Positions 12,881-24,262 of a stretch of 64,000 nt of DNA are shown piece by piece (the stretch's first letter is position 1; each line of letters opens with the position of its first letter). Below the pieces are notes generated by a model. That model worked only from the letters and a program-made list of their open reading frames with translations. It searched no databases and was not told the origin of the DNA. Both the position numbers and the translations under genes were made by a program. Source of the stretch: Apricaphanius iberus (lineage: Eukaryota; Chordata; Actinopteri; Cyprinodontiformes; Aphaniidae); the NCBI GenBank assembly GCA_028564705.1, contig JAPXFQ010000184.1, positions 1,666,501 to 1,730,500 on the forward strand, in the 5' to 3' direction.

Positions 12881-13950
12881 TCACAGAACATTAGCCCCAA
12901 TATAAACAATGCATAAATCAACCCAGGATAGATCCCCAAAAAACACACTGCAGAAGTGTTTTAACAATCAGTTACCTAAGATTGCAAATTCTGCCTCTTA
13001 TACTGCACGTGAAACACTGTTAAAATCCTGCTGCTCCTTTTGCATTTCTGACTTTGGACCAATCCCTTCGTTATCACATCTAAATTACTGAATTACGGTG
13101 GATGTCAGGTTTTTGTGTTGGGAAAGATGGTTGCTTTGAGATTATACCACCGATTGAAATGTAAAAGAGCTATTGCAATTACCCATAACCTCAGTGCGAA
13201 CCTTATCTGAAAGAATGCATCTAGTTTCAAAGGCTGAGCAGGAGGCACATCCCTAAGAGGCAAAACTAGATAACAAGAAGGCGTTGTTAAACGTAAAGGA
13301 AGGGATGAGATATCTCTTTGTCTTTAATTGCAATGATAGGGACAACAGAAGACCTTCAGAAAAACAGTTCGTTTGAATTTTATTCTGATGTTAAATTCTT
13401 TTAGGCTAATAAGTAATGTCGGGTGACCATCAAAGTGAATAAAAAAGCACACACACATTTCTTGGTAACAACAAAGGGATGCAGTTGGAAAACATTAATT
13501 GGAAATGCTTGAATATTGTAACAAAAATAAATCAGAAAAGATCAGAATCCTTTTGGCATTGCAACTGTGGTATTCCTTTGTCTATTTGTGTGTGAAATAC
13601 TCCATGCCATTTCGTGGAGCTCTGAAAGCTCTGTTCAGCCTGAAACAGAGGTGGTTTTAGAACTTATTTGGATGCTAATCTGGCCAATCTTGCACAAAGA
13701 ACAGACATATGGGATCAGAACAACTGCTATCCATTAAAAGAGGACTGTGTTTCTTTATTTCACCAGGGAGGTCTTTTGACTGTTGAAAGTAACAAAGCGA
13801 ACTACATATTAGAGAAGTGGGGGGCTGAGGCACAATACAGTACACTGAAGATGTCTAATCTCAGACACCCCAATTCTCCCAGATGGATAGGGTTTCTGCC
13901 TCTGTTTTGATGTTTGCTGCTGTCCTCCTAATTCCAGCCTTTAATGACTT
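12881..13950. other. no gene seen
   Basis: No recognised repeats. Short frames at 12909 and 13668 have no motif or splice support. Confidence 0.4.
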
Positions 13951-13954
13951 TGCG

Positions 13955-14400
13955 TTTCAGCATGCTGACCTCAGCTTGGCCTCGGCCCACTTGAGAACGA
14001 CCTCGATCCCTCTTTAAATCTGTTACACCGGGCTGCCCCAGCATGAAGGGCAGATGCAAGGCCTGAGCCGATCTGCCATCTCCATCCTCTCTGTCAACAT
14101 GCTTCTCTCTCTGCCACTCTAACAATAAGAGGCAATGCTCCTTTATCTGAGACGGGTTTATTCGGAGAGTATGCAAACTGCAGACAGAGCTCGATGGATG
14201 TCAGAGGGGGACGTTCGATGTTTGATCTGCTGATGCTGTTTGAGGAGAGCCTTGCTGTTTGGGCCTGGAGTTGTGCCGTCACAAGTATTCTTTGAATTGC
14301 TGTTTGCATGGATTTGCATGACCTGCCTGAGGATGAGCTTTAATGAAGCTCTGTGTGTATTTACTATGGGAGTGAATTGCCTCACTTCTTGACCAAAATA
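13955..14400. promoter_or_regulatory. candidate conserved non-coding element
   Basis: This stretch is less AT-rich than its flanks and contains no transposon signature. It shows short frames open on one strand in all three frames, a frequent property of constrained non-coding DNA. It carries an octamer-like motif ATTTGCATG at about 14311-14319 next to a second TGCATG, and TAAT-type homeodomain sites nearby. The suspicion rests on composition and motif clustering only. I cannot test conservation here. Confidence 0.25.
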
Positions 14401-15020
14401 AGAAAAACAGCGAGCTCCTTAGAGTAAGAGAAAGTAGTACTTTATATTCCATATTTTCTATCATAGTTTTTTTTAGTAAAATTATTGTTGTACATTTTAA
14501 CTTGACACTTAAAACTTTAAGACATTTCTTTCTGCATTACAGTTAGTTGTTGTCAGGGTGAGTATATTTTCTGTTCTTCAGCAAGTCATTGGTGGAGCTA
14601 AAACAGATAAATCTGAATAACTATTTATCAAAGGCCTTTTAAGAAAGTCTGTGTTTTAAGGGCAAGATACATTTTGATTCAGCTGATTTTATTTTAACCC
14701 AAAATATATCGATCAAATTAATCAAAATAGGAAATAAATAGGAAATAATAGGAATAATGCATTGCAGTTAAATTCATTTAAATAACACTAATTCTTTACT
14801 TTAAACTTCTTTAAACTTCCAAATGCAGTGAATCCAGTTATATAGATTCAGGACTGATTCAAATGAAATCCATACATTTTTTTAAATACAATCAAATTAA
14901 ACCAACAGCATAATTAATTTAATTGTAATGCAGCACAGTAAAATCCAGATCATCACAATGCCTGTTGATGTAGAGGTAACTGTACAAGGATGACCAGCCT
15001 TTTGCATTGATTCATTGGAT
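14401..15020. other. no gene seen
   Basis: AT-rich sequence without recognised features. Confidence 0.4.
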
Positions 15021-16721
15021 TTGCTTAGCAGTGTTGTGCAAGTTACTTCCAAGCTGTAATACATTACATATTACTTGTTACTGTTATTTAAAAGTAATCC
15101 CTTACCTTACAATATTACTGTCTCAGAATTGTAATGTGTTACATGACTCTTATAATACTTTTTAGCTACTTTCACCAAAATAACTACAGAATTAGACCAT
15201 AACACTCTAAAATTACAAAATGTACTGCAGAGCATTTTACATCCAGTAGAAAGCAATATGATATAGCATAATGACTGTGGCCTATCCAGGCTACTAACAA
15301 TATAGTTTATAATTGACAACATGAAGGTCAAAACAATGCAAGAAAGGATGACAGCCAGAATCACAAATGATCTAAGTCTGTTAAAAGTATGGTAGAGGTA
15401 AAGTGATTATCTGGCAATATCTGTGAATAGCTTGGGTATATTCATATTAGACACAACAGGACTATACGTAAACTCCAATGCCATGACAAGATGCAGATTT
15501 TTTCTTTTCTTATTGTTGCCATCATTTTATTCACTTTAAATTCAAGTGGTTCACAACACAAAACTGTCATGCACAAAGTGAGCATGATGAACATAGCTTT
15601 CTCAGAATAAAGTGCAATTAGAGGACCAACCCCTCAACCTCAGTCATTTTAGGCCATATAAATAAACATATAGGCTAAACATAGCCTAACTGCTTAGAAA
15701 GAAAACAGATCAAACAGAGATCTATATGCTTCTAAAAAGACTAAATTAATCCACTTAGGCTACAACAACAAGACAGATAGCTATTGGCTTTATGGAACTA
15801 TAGAACTAGACACTTTTCAATACAAAAATGAAATTAAAATGCTTGGGCCTACAAGGACTAACAGGAAATATGGCTCAGTCAATTAAGTAAAATTTGAAGA
15901 AAAAAGCAAAAAGAAAAGTTCAGTAAAAAGGGAAGTCGTACAACAAAACATGTAAATAAAACATTTTAGAAATACAAAACTGAAATTAAGGTGTTTGGGC
16001 CCACATGGCCTCACAGCAAACTAAAAAAACTTGGACTTATAAAGTTCTGTTTCCTGCCAAATATAAAACAGAGGTAGTGTGCAGTTCAACATGGCTGAAA
16101 GTAGAAGGGAAATCGAGGCTGTCCTTACTGCTATGGTGGGGGCTAGCCTATTCCATTATACCCCCTTGACTGAACTATCTGTTGAAGCGAATCAGAATAA
16201 GGTGCTGAAAGCGTCCATCACCACGACGGCGTTTTGGGGTAAGTACCAGACTCCCAATTCTCTCGGGTTTATACAAAGGTTGCATTTCACAATAATGTTC
16301 TTCTTGTCCTTATCTCGGACAAAATCGAAGTAATGCGCGTACGTCCATCTCGCGAATGTACTGTCTTCTGCCATTTTCATCCTTCTGCCGCTTCTCCGTT
16401 GCGCATTAGGGTTTACTACGAACCGGGCAGGGCAAATAGCCTCATACCACAAGTGTGAAATTATTCCGTGTACAAAGTAAAAAGTTCACGCGTATATTCA
16501 CTAACCACGAACAGGAAATACAACTTTCTTGCAGTATTTTTTATTTGTTGATGTCTTGCAAAACAATGTTTGTTGTAACGCAAGCGTTACTGATCATGTA
16601 CCGAGTAAAATATTACTGAAAATGTATTAGTAATGCCTTACACTACTGCGTTACAGGGAAAAGTAATATGTTACTGTAATACATTACTTTGTAACGCATT
16701 ACTCCCAACACTGTTGCTTAG
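15021..16721 (-). mobile_element. hAT transposon, 1,685 bp, perfect 8-bp target duplication
   Basis: The element runs from 15029 to 16713. Its ends start CAGTGTTG and, in reverse complement on the right, CAGTGTTGGGAGTAATGCGT. Both are followed by alternating GTAAC/TTACT-rich sub-terminal sequence typical of a large fish hAT family. The flanks are a perfect 8-bp direct repeat, TTGCTTAG, at 15021-15028 and 16714-16721, the hallmark of hAT insertion. The left terminal repeat has decayed (GTGCAAGTTAC where the right has GGGAGTAATGC). The interior encodes only the beginning of a transposase on the minus strand, so this is an internally deleted, non-autonomous copy. Confidence 0.9.
16192..16374 (-). 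pseudogene. hAT transposase N-terminus remnant (BED finger start)
   Basis: Starting at the ATG at 16372-16374, the minus-strand frame reads MAEDSTFARWTYAHYFDFVR and then reaches KCNLC. An aromatic pair spaced before a CxxC in this way is how BED zinc fingers of hAT transposases begin. The HxxxH half of the finger and the rest of the transposase are missing; after CNLC the frame loses similarity and ends at about 16192. The start lies about 340 bp from the right end of the element, as expected for an N-terminus. A plus-strand frame overlaps it (16079-16333) and includes a consensus donor-like GTAAGT at about 16239, probably coincidental. The product would not be active. Confidence 0.6.
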
Positions 16722-18297
16722 TCCCTCATCATAGGGAAGCATGTGATCACAGTAGATAGAAAGCACTCCATATTAACAAGAAAAAAAAACTCCACCAGGG
16801 CTTACCTTTTTTGATTTTTGCTCACTTACAAAACAGATTGACGACTTTTTATAGGAAAAAGCAAAAATATGAACAGCATAAGCATTTTCTACATCATTTT
16901 ACAAAAAAAGTGAAGGCTAATATGTTTCTTATTAATCAAATGGTGGAGAGATAGCATTCGTGCTTTGAAAGACAATCAGAAATGTATAACTGTTGTATTT
17001 TTTTTTATCGTGTGTGCAAGATATATCATCCAAATGCCAGAGGAACCATCTTTCTAAACACTTTGAGTGTTTTTATTTTAAATAATCTATCAGCCCTCCA
17101 ATATACATAAATATTTAACCTTCTCTTGCTTCTCTCAGTCGTTACATTACACCTCTACTGAGGGCTGCTTTCTTAACACTTAGGGAAAATGAGCATTTTT
17201 GGTTGTACAGTTGTTACTATGATCTTAACTGTATGATAGAAAATATTAACAGAAAGCAGTTCTGATTTAATATTATATTTTCTATATTATAGGATTATTC
17301 TGACGAAATTGGGAGAAGACTGACAGCTTTGCTAAGCACATATCTACCCATACTGGGCAGCCTGGGGGCCTCACTGACGTAAACAATGCCTCCATTGAAA
17401 TGATGGGTGCCAATGTTTGCAAAAGGAAGCTGTGACGCAAACCACTGGCTTTTAGCCTCAAGGTGTGAAACGCATTAGCACCTTTCAAGGCCTGCCCCAC
17501 ATTTTATCAGGTGTATAAGGAGAGTTCACAATGTAGCAGCATGACTTCTCATTGAGCCTTTATCTATTCAACCACCTCACACACTGACCATGCATCAGCT
17601 GACCTGTGGTTCATGATAATGTGACAGCCAGGGGTTGGCTGCGTGATAACATCTGTGATGATGAGGTCTGATATGATGAGTTGAGTCCTGTGACCCATGT
17701 GGCCACTTTATGGCCTTCCTCTGGCTATGCTCCGGTCTGAGGTTTACTTCATGAATGGCCGAAGGCAAAAGGTCTGATCATGTGGGTTGGTGTTTTGATG
17801 CAAGCAAGAAGGAGGAAGGTGGGGGCTGAGATGACAGTTAAAAAGTTAAATCACTGCAGGGCCCTCTTAACAACAGTGCTAGTTGTTAAAATCATAGGAA
17901 CTGAGGAGATGAATTCAGTATATTTCGTTGTGATCATGTTTAGTGCAAAAACAAGAAACCTGTAATGAAAAGCTAGAATAGTTCTCACTTAAACAAAGAA
18001 GGGTCACTTTGGATCTGATAAGATCGTGCTGAACCTTATCTGTTCTGTAACATGATAATGTTCTGTTTTAGAGTTTACCACATCTGAGAGCAACTCATTT
18101 CAAGCAGTACAAAAACAACAAAAAAATCCTTCTAAACTATTAAAGATTTGGTCTATGTTTATGCAACACAAAGAAGGCGCTCTGACTGGGTTAAGTCCTC
18201 TAAATATCAAGTAGCGGCAGGTTTTTGTGCCAACTGCAGTTTTACTTTTAAAGACAACTTCTGTTATTGAGGTATTTGTTCACTATTAATCCCCTAC
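16722..18297. other. no gene seen
   Basis: Unique-looking DNA. The piece at 17290-17510 is GC-richer and free of repeats and could be constrained, but nothing identifies it. Confidence 0.35.
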
Positions 18298-18524
18298 ATG
18301 TAGAACAGGGTTCTGCAACTCCAGTCCTCAAGGTCCGGTGTCCTGTTACTTTTAGAAGTGTCCCAGGTCCAACACACCTGAATAAAATAGCTTATTCACC
18401 TCCTCAGTATGCAGGCAAGTTCTCCAGACTCATTGTTTGACTCAGGTGTGTTGAAGCAGAGACACACCTAAAGGCTGCAGGACACCGGACCCCGAGGATT
18501 GGAGTTGGCACCCTTGATGTAGGA
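18298..18524. mobile_element. palindromic hAT MITE, 211 bp
   Basis: The element spans about 18306-18516. Its left end reads CTGCAACTCCAGTCCT then GTCCGGTGTCCTG. The right end is its near-perfect inverse (AGGACACCGGAC ... GGAGTTGGCACCC). A second inverted pair, CAACACACCTGA and TCAGGTGTGTTG, sits further in. The flanks ATGTAGAA (18298-18305) and ATGTAGGA (18517-18524) match at 7 of 8 positions, fitting the 8-bp target duplication of hAT elements. It has no coding capacity. Confidence 0.85.
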
Positions 18525-18530
18525 GAACGA

Positions 18531-19292
18531 TGTGAAATTACCCTGACTGTCGTTGTCCATGTCTCACCTGCCCTCCCTCCTTACTTGTGTTTCCCTGCCA
18601 TCATGTCTCATGCTGTGCACCTGTGCTCCAGCCTGATTAGCTCATTACGCCACTCTATTGCCAGATTATCGAAAGCTTATGTGCCAGTAGTAATCCAGCG
18701 TTCTTCCAAGAGCATGGTTTTTGCCCTCCTGTGTATGAATTTGTTTTTGGCCTCCTGAATTCTAGTTTGTGTAGCCTAGCTCAAGTCGGTTCCTTCTTGC
18801 CTCTCTGACTACTGGAAACCGAACCTCCACTCTGCTCTTCAACTACGATTCTAGCCTAGTGCCTTGGACAAGTATAACGCCCTCTGCCTCTCAGTGTGAT
18901 CTTTGTCTGTCTCTCTCGATCTTGTTTTCAAGTTGCCCTGTCCTTAATTTGACTCTCAGTCACTGGAAGCCTTTCGGCCCACGACTCCATCTGAAGAGGA
19001 GTGCTTGGAAACTCCACCACCGAGTGGCGCTCCCTCCACTTGACCTCTGTTCAGGGTTTGCTTCCTTGCTCTGACGTCGCCACATCTCAAACCTCAAGGA
19101 GCAGGTTAGTGGCACACAACCGTCTTGCCGTATTTTCCCTGTGCAGGACTGAATACTCACCTCACCTGTTTCTCTGCAGTCCGCCTGCTGCTGTTCAGCT
19201 TCCTTCCAGGAGAAACTAGAAGAAAAAAAACATTTGCATTCACCCATTTGTGTTGTGGCTGATTTTACGGGCCCTAAAATTTGACCATTACA
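18531..19292 (+). mobile_element. possible solo-LTR or retrotransposon 3' remnant
   Basis: The segment begins TGTGAAATTA and ends AATTTGACCATTACA, so it has LTR-like TG/CA ends with short inverted similarity. Its CT-rich text (for example CCAGTAGTAATCCAGCGTTC) resembles long terminal repeats of fish Ty3-type retrotransposons. I find no clear 4-6 bp target duplication, no internal gag-pol sequence and no obvious TATA box. Short frames on both strands around 18859-19247 have no domain. It begins just after the MITE, which suggests nested or adjacent insertions. Confidence 0.35.
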
Positions 19293-20822
19293 CAGACCTT
19301 CTTGAAAAGAGGAATAGTGGTGCTTTCAGAAAAGAAAAAGATTGTGTTGTGTTTTCCTGCCATGTCAGCTGCTGTCCAGATTGTTGAAACAAATATCTGA
19401 CTAGCTTTTTAGCTTTCCACCACTTCAAAGCTGCTGAAACGGCTCCTTTAAATAAAGGCTAAAAACTCATTTGTTTAGCGCTGTCTTTGAGTAAACTATT
19501 AAAAATAGCCAAAATGGAATTCATTTTAAAGTTCCATGTGTTTTGTATATTACTGGTTTTATTTTATCCCTTAATCAACCAAAACAAAATGATTTGTCAG
19601 GGCCTTATTGTAAATTTTCAGTATGAATACGTCTTACCTGTTAATCACTAACTCTGTGCATCATAATCATTTGGATTTATTTTTTTTTATCTACTCACTT
19701 CTCGGACCAGATTTTTAAAAACTTATTCCTGACTTGTGTTTTCATGACAGCTCAAGCCATTATACATGAGCACAACTCTGGCACAATTAAGATAACCATT
19801 ATTATAGTCAGCAAGATCATATCTGCAAAAGAGAAATTGGATTTTTGAACATGCTTTGACAAGCCTTAGGGCTTTGAAACAGATGGAAAGAACTTTTGTT
19901 GCCTATATTCAGCAATAATATTTGACTAATGATATGAAATGTTTAGTTTTAATGTTGAGAGAACAATCAAGTAGAAGAAAAATTATTCTCAAACCCAAAG
20001 ACGCAAGATATCAAGAGGAATATTTGAGAAATGCACTGAGAGATGCACCTCTGCATGAAATCGTTCTGCACGTTCAACATCACATTTAATTCCTGCTTGG
20101 CTGCCAGCTTGGTGTTTCGCACCTTAATTGCACTGTTAAACTTCCAGCAGGCTGAAGGTAGACATATGTTAATGGGAGCGCAAGAAGGATGGAGGCAGTG
20201 TGATGCACCTGCAGCAATTAGACTTCACCTAAGTATATTTCTGTCTTTAGATGCTGTGCATCATTTCAAACTGTGTAAAGAAGAATCAAACTGAAGTTGG
20301 AATTGAGCAACTAAATCAGGCTGATGGCAATAAACATTTTAAGCTAAGCCTTATTTTTGGTTAAAAGTGATGCGCTGCTATTCATAGTATAGTGGGGGAA
20401 ACCCAGTTAAATTATGAAGCATGTAAAGTATGAAGGCCTCATAGTTTTGTTAGAGGACATTAGAGAACAAACAGCATTTTGAAGACCAAGTAACACAACA
20501 GACAGGTCAGAAATAAAGTTATGAAGGTTAAATCATAGTTAGGATATAGAACAACATTCCTGGATTCAAATATTTTATGAGACATTTTCAATCTATTTTT
20601 AATTTTTTGTTTTTAAGGTTTTGTGGCCATACTGGCTTTTGTTTGACAGTGGACAGTGTAGCTTTTGAAGAGAAGGTTGGGAGACATGTGGTCTTCCAAA
20701 GGTCAAAAGGTCCACAAGGACGCTACTCGAACCCAGGACAGCCACGCCAAGGACTGATGACATTCCCCTCAGTCTACCTTTGAAAAAGTATATTCACACC
20801 CATAAATCTAATATGAGTGTGA
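19293..20822. other. no gene; possible constrained segment at 20040-20300
   Basis: No repeat is recognised. The part at 20040-20300 is balanced in composition, carries several ATTA/TAAT cores (CAGCAATTAGA, CCTTAATTGCAC) and reads like a conserved enhancer. That is an impression from the sequence, not a test. Confidence 0.25.
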
Positions 20823-20829
20823 ATCTAAT

Positions 20830-21642
20830 ATGAGTGATGAATCCAATCAGTTAGGTAGACTACAGGCATGTCTGGAAGACATAAAATCTTGGATGACTCT
20901 AAACTTCTTGCTTCTAAATTCTGATAAAACAGAAGTTGTCGTCTTTGGACCAGAAGCTCTGAAAAAGAAACTACTTAGTCGGCCCTTTCACCTGGACGGC
21001 ATTAAATTAGCCTCCAGTAATAAAGCAAAAAACCTCGGTGTCATTTTTGAACAAGATATGTCATTTAGAACTTACATTAAAGAAGTCTGTAGGATTTCCT
21101 TTTTTCACCTTAGGAATATTGCAAAAATTAGAACCATCCTGTCCAGGAATGATGCTGAAAAACTAGTCCATGCCTTTGTTACTTCAAGGCTGGATTACTG
21201 TAACTGTCTATTATCAGGTAGTCCACAGAATACAATTAAAAGTCTTCAGTTAGTTCAAAATGCTGCTGCTAGGATTCTGATGAATATTAAAAGAAGAGAT
21301 CACATTTCCCCTGTTTTAGCTTCTCTTCACTGGCTCCCAGTAAAATCTAGAATAGAATTCAAGATCCTCCTTCTGACATATAAAGCCCTTAATAATCTAG
21401 CTCCATCATACATAAGAGACCTGATTGTTCCATATGTTCCTAACAGAGACCTTCGCTCTCAGACTGCAGGTTTACTGGTAGTTCCTAGGATTTCTTAAAA
21501 GTAGAATGGGTGGCAGATCTTTCAGCTATCAGGCTCCCCTCCTATGGAACCGGCTCCCAGGGTTGGTTCGTGAAGGGCAGACAATTTGTCTATCTTTAAA
21601 ACTAGGCTAAAAACTTTCCTCTTTGACAAAGCTTACAGTTAG
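20830..21642 (+). pseudogene. L2 reverse transcriptase C-terminal fragment
   Basis: A 222-codon open frame (20830-21498) encodes the part of an L2-type ORF2 that follows the polymerase active site. Landmarks are NSDKTEV (residues 30-36), LGVIFEQDMSF (69-79), LDYCNCLLSG (121-130) and SLHWLPVKSRIEFK (165-178), all in canonical order. The frame then shifts: the conserved ending containing SFSYQAPLLWNRLP continues in a second frame from about 21500, and FKTRLKTFLFDKAYS in a third, ending at TAG 21640-21642. The YADD active site and the upstream endonuclease are absent because of 5' truncation, so the product is inactive. The ATG at 20830 is an internal methionine or chance, not the natural start. 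Confidence 0.85.
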
Positions 21643-21792
21643 AGATATGTTTATAGGTAGTTAGAGTCAGGTCAGACAGGTAGATAGGAAGAGACAGGTT
21701 AATGTTAGTAGTCAGGCAGAGTGTCAAAAGTTAGGAAGAGATAGGAAGAGGTAGAGTAGCTAGGTAGAGATAGATTAATGTAAGCCAGGTAA

Positions 21793-22077
21793 AGATCCGG
21801 AGCCGGTCGCGGCTTACCGCCGCGGAAGAAATGTGCCCCACAGGGGCAGACTGTGCGGACCCCACCCGTTTATCTCTTAAACGTTTCTCGCCCTCTTCAA
21901 CTCTGTCCTCTCAGTTCTGTCTATTTTTCCTTAAGATAGTTGTCGACTATCGGTCTCGTGCCGGTATTTAGCCTTAGATGGAGTTTACCACCCACTTTGG
22001 GCTGCATTCTCAAACAACCCGACTCCGAGAAGACCCCGGCATGACGGGGGCCGTTACCGGCCCTACACCGTCCACGG
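21793..22077 (-). pseudogene. 28S rRNA gene fragment embedded in LINE 3' region
   Basis: On the minus strand this reads as the 5' part of 28S rRNA, from the end of the first core segment into the D2 expansion. In order I see CCGTGGACGGTGTAGGGCCG, TCTTCTCGGAGTCGGGTTG, GGTGGTAAACTCCATCTAAG, AAATACCGGCACGAGACC, GATAAACGGGTGGGGTCCGC and, at the far end, CCGCGACCGGCTCCGGA. The central 60-70 bases are almost identical to the universal 28S core, while the segment following GATAGTC and the D2 loop are diverged or shortened. It is too short to make an rRNA and lies antisense to the surrounding LINE. Either it was captured by the LINE or inserted into this one copy. Confidence 0.88.
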
Positions 22078-22894
22078 GTCAGGAGGACTCAGACAGAGTG
22101 TTGGTAGCCAGGTCTCCTAGTAGCTAGGAGACAGGTTAATGTTAGTAGCTATGCTGCTTTAGGCTAGGCTGTTGGAGGACATTATTAGGGTCTGTTCCTA
22201 CTTTCTCTCCTACTTCTCCCCAACTGCATGATGTGCTGTCAATTCAAGCACTAACCTGTTTTCTATTATAGTAGGTGCTCCGGATTAGCCCTGCTTGACG
22301 ACCCTGACTAAGATGGCATTGCAGTGACGGAAAATTCTCCACGTCCTGCAACAAACTTGTGCATCAGTTCTATTGCTCTTTCTGTGTCTCTGTTATGTAT
22401 TCTCCAAGCCACAGACGGTCGCGGCAGATAACCGCTTGTGCTGAGCCTGGTTCTGCCGGAGGTTTCTTCCTGTTAAAAGGGAGTTTTTCCTTCCCACTGT
22501 CGCTGCATGCTTGCTCAGTATGAGGGATTGCTGAGAATTCCACGACGCAATCTTCTGTGGTTCTGTAATTTCTACACTAAACATTGTATTGTAATAACTC
22601 TTTTTGTAAAGTGCCTTGAGATGACATCTGTTGTGAAATGGCGCTATATAAATAAACTGAATTGAATTGAATTGAATTAATATATTGCTGTCCAGCCAAG
22701 CAAACAAGTGTGCCAAGAAAAGCACTATTTGAAGAATCTACTATGGTAATTCTGGAGGAGATGCAGGAGATCCAGAGTTCAGGTGGGAGAAATATGTTGA
22801 TAGTCATGCCTTTTACAAATTTAGTGTTAATTATCGAGTGACAATAAAGTAACTAAGAGAAAGCCACGAGAAGCCCAAATAAGTTTTGAGTAAG

Positions 22895-23060
22895 CTTTGT
22901 GAACACATCATCCCCTCAGTAAAACATGGTAGTGGCACTATCATATTATGGGGGTTCTTTTCTTCAGCAAGGACACGGCAGTCTGTCCTGTTTGAAGAAA
23001 CAGCTGAGCAACTCTTGAGGAAATTAATTTAGAAACTGATAAAGATCTGGGGTGTTTCTA
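22895..23060 (+). mobile_element. Tc1-like transposase scrap (family A)
   Basis: A short piece around CAGTAAAACATGGTAGTGGC and GGGGGTTCTTTTCTTCAGCA corresponds to the catalytic-core segment of a Tc1-like transposase (the GGGS..LWGCFSS motif region) that I also recognise, in other parts, at 30560, 55442 and 62440. Stops and frameshifts break the frame. No terminal repeats remain. Confidence 0.55.
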
Positions 23061-23269
23061 AATGTAAAGCTTGCTTACGAAGATTCTCTCCTTTCTTGGT
23101 CAAAGAAGACGGTTAAATGGAACAGACTTACCTCACATGAACACGGCTGCCTGCTTACGCGCTCCGTTTATGTCCAGTTGCCTTGGTCCAACCAGGGCCG
23201 GATCAAGGCATCAAAGCGAGGTTCCTTGGCATTGAGAAACACCCCTGTTTTAGTAATCTAAATCTCATA

Positions 23270-24085
23270 TTGAAAAAGGTTTCTAGAATTTTCTACATTT
23301 ACTTTTACAACATTTCCAAAATTAAAAATATCCTATCCAAGATAGGCAAAAAAATTGTTTATGCAGTTGGACTACTGCAATACTTCATTATCAGCCAGTC
23401 CAAAAATGTTTAAGGGCTTTCTGTTGATTCAAAGCAGCAAGAGTTCTCATGAAAACGAAACATCAAATTTGTCCTAATTGAACTTCTCTTTATTGGCTCC
23501 CTTTTAAATCCAGAAGAGAATTTAAAATTCTCCATCTTCCATCAGATATCAGACTTTTTTAAAAATCACATCCAGCCTCCATTACCTAGATCCAGCCCCC
23601 CTTTTTTTGGTCAAACACCCTGTCTACTTTTAACCTTAGACATAAAGCTTGCCTTTTTGATAAAGCTTGTAGTTAGTGGCTTATGTTATCTTTGTGGTTA
23701 TGCTTCTATAGGGCGAGACTGCTTGAGGGCATAATGACCACAAAATGTTCTCTTTCTATAAATAATGCACTTGGCCCTGTCTTTCAGTGTTTAACCCTCT
23801 CTTTCTATCTAGACAGAGCTAATGACTGAGCTTTTCCTTTAACTAACTGTATGTGAACTCTGTCATCCTTTAGACATAAGAACTGCTATAGAGCTTATCT
23901 GTTTAGCTGTATTCCTCTTATATGAAGCCACTAAAGAAGTTGCCAATGCCATTAACATCTAAGCTTTCATTAATGTACAAAATACTACATGATCAGTGCT
24001 TCTTTTTTTGTTTGTGTGTGTATCTACTCTTTTATTAAATCCCAGTGTTGTGGCAGATGGGCGCTTACACTGAGCCTGTTAGGCG
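23270..24085 (+). mobile_element. old L2-type LINE remnant
   Basis: A heavily mutated second L2 copy. The frame-broken translation retains shadows of the thumb region (ISKIKNILSK, then a degraded equivalent of the LHWLP motif near 23490, and a KLAFLIKL-like end near 23650). A 3' untranslated stretch follows to about 24085, ending around GTGGCAGATGGGCGCTTAC, which parallels the L2 tail at 22420. It is clearly older than the L2 upstream at 20.8 kb. Confidence 0.55.
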
Positions 24086-24262
24086 TTTGAGGTGTTTGTC
24101 CGTCTTCCTGATCTTCTACACCCTTCGAGAATCTCCCTACTGCGTGATGGAGAAGCTCCATCCAGGACCTGTGGTCCAGCGTGAGCTGAGGACCTGTCCA
24201 TCAATGTGGAGGGGAGTTAAACTCTGCAGCTTCCACAGCTGCAGCTCAATGAAGCTCATCAC

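Larger units (their letters stand above)
20823..22680 (+). mobile_element. L2-clade LINE, 5'-truncated, with 28S rDNA inside
   Basis: A non-LTR retrotransposon copy that begins in the reverse-transcriptase thumb region and continues to a typical fish L2 3' end. It contains CGGCAGATAACCGCTTGTGC and GGTTTCTTCCTGTTAAAAGG near 22420-22480, then GTTGTGAAATGGCGCTATAT, and closes with tandem GAATT repeats at 22656-22680. The 5' truncation point at about 20823 fits incomplete reverse transcription. The 3' untranslated region is interrupted by a roughly 285-bp block homologous to 28S ribosomal DNA in antisense orientation (see separate entry), with LINE-like sequence on both sides. No clear target duplication is seen. 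The near-complete preservation of the 3' half suggests a fairly young insertion. Confidence 0.85.

Noticed and set aside
21793..22077. Functional rRNA gene
   Set aside because: Only about 285 bp of 28S, diverged in D2 and embedded in a LINE; not part of an rDNA unit.
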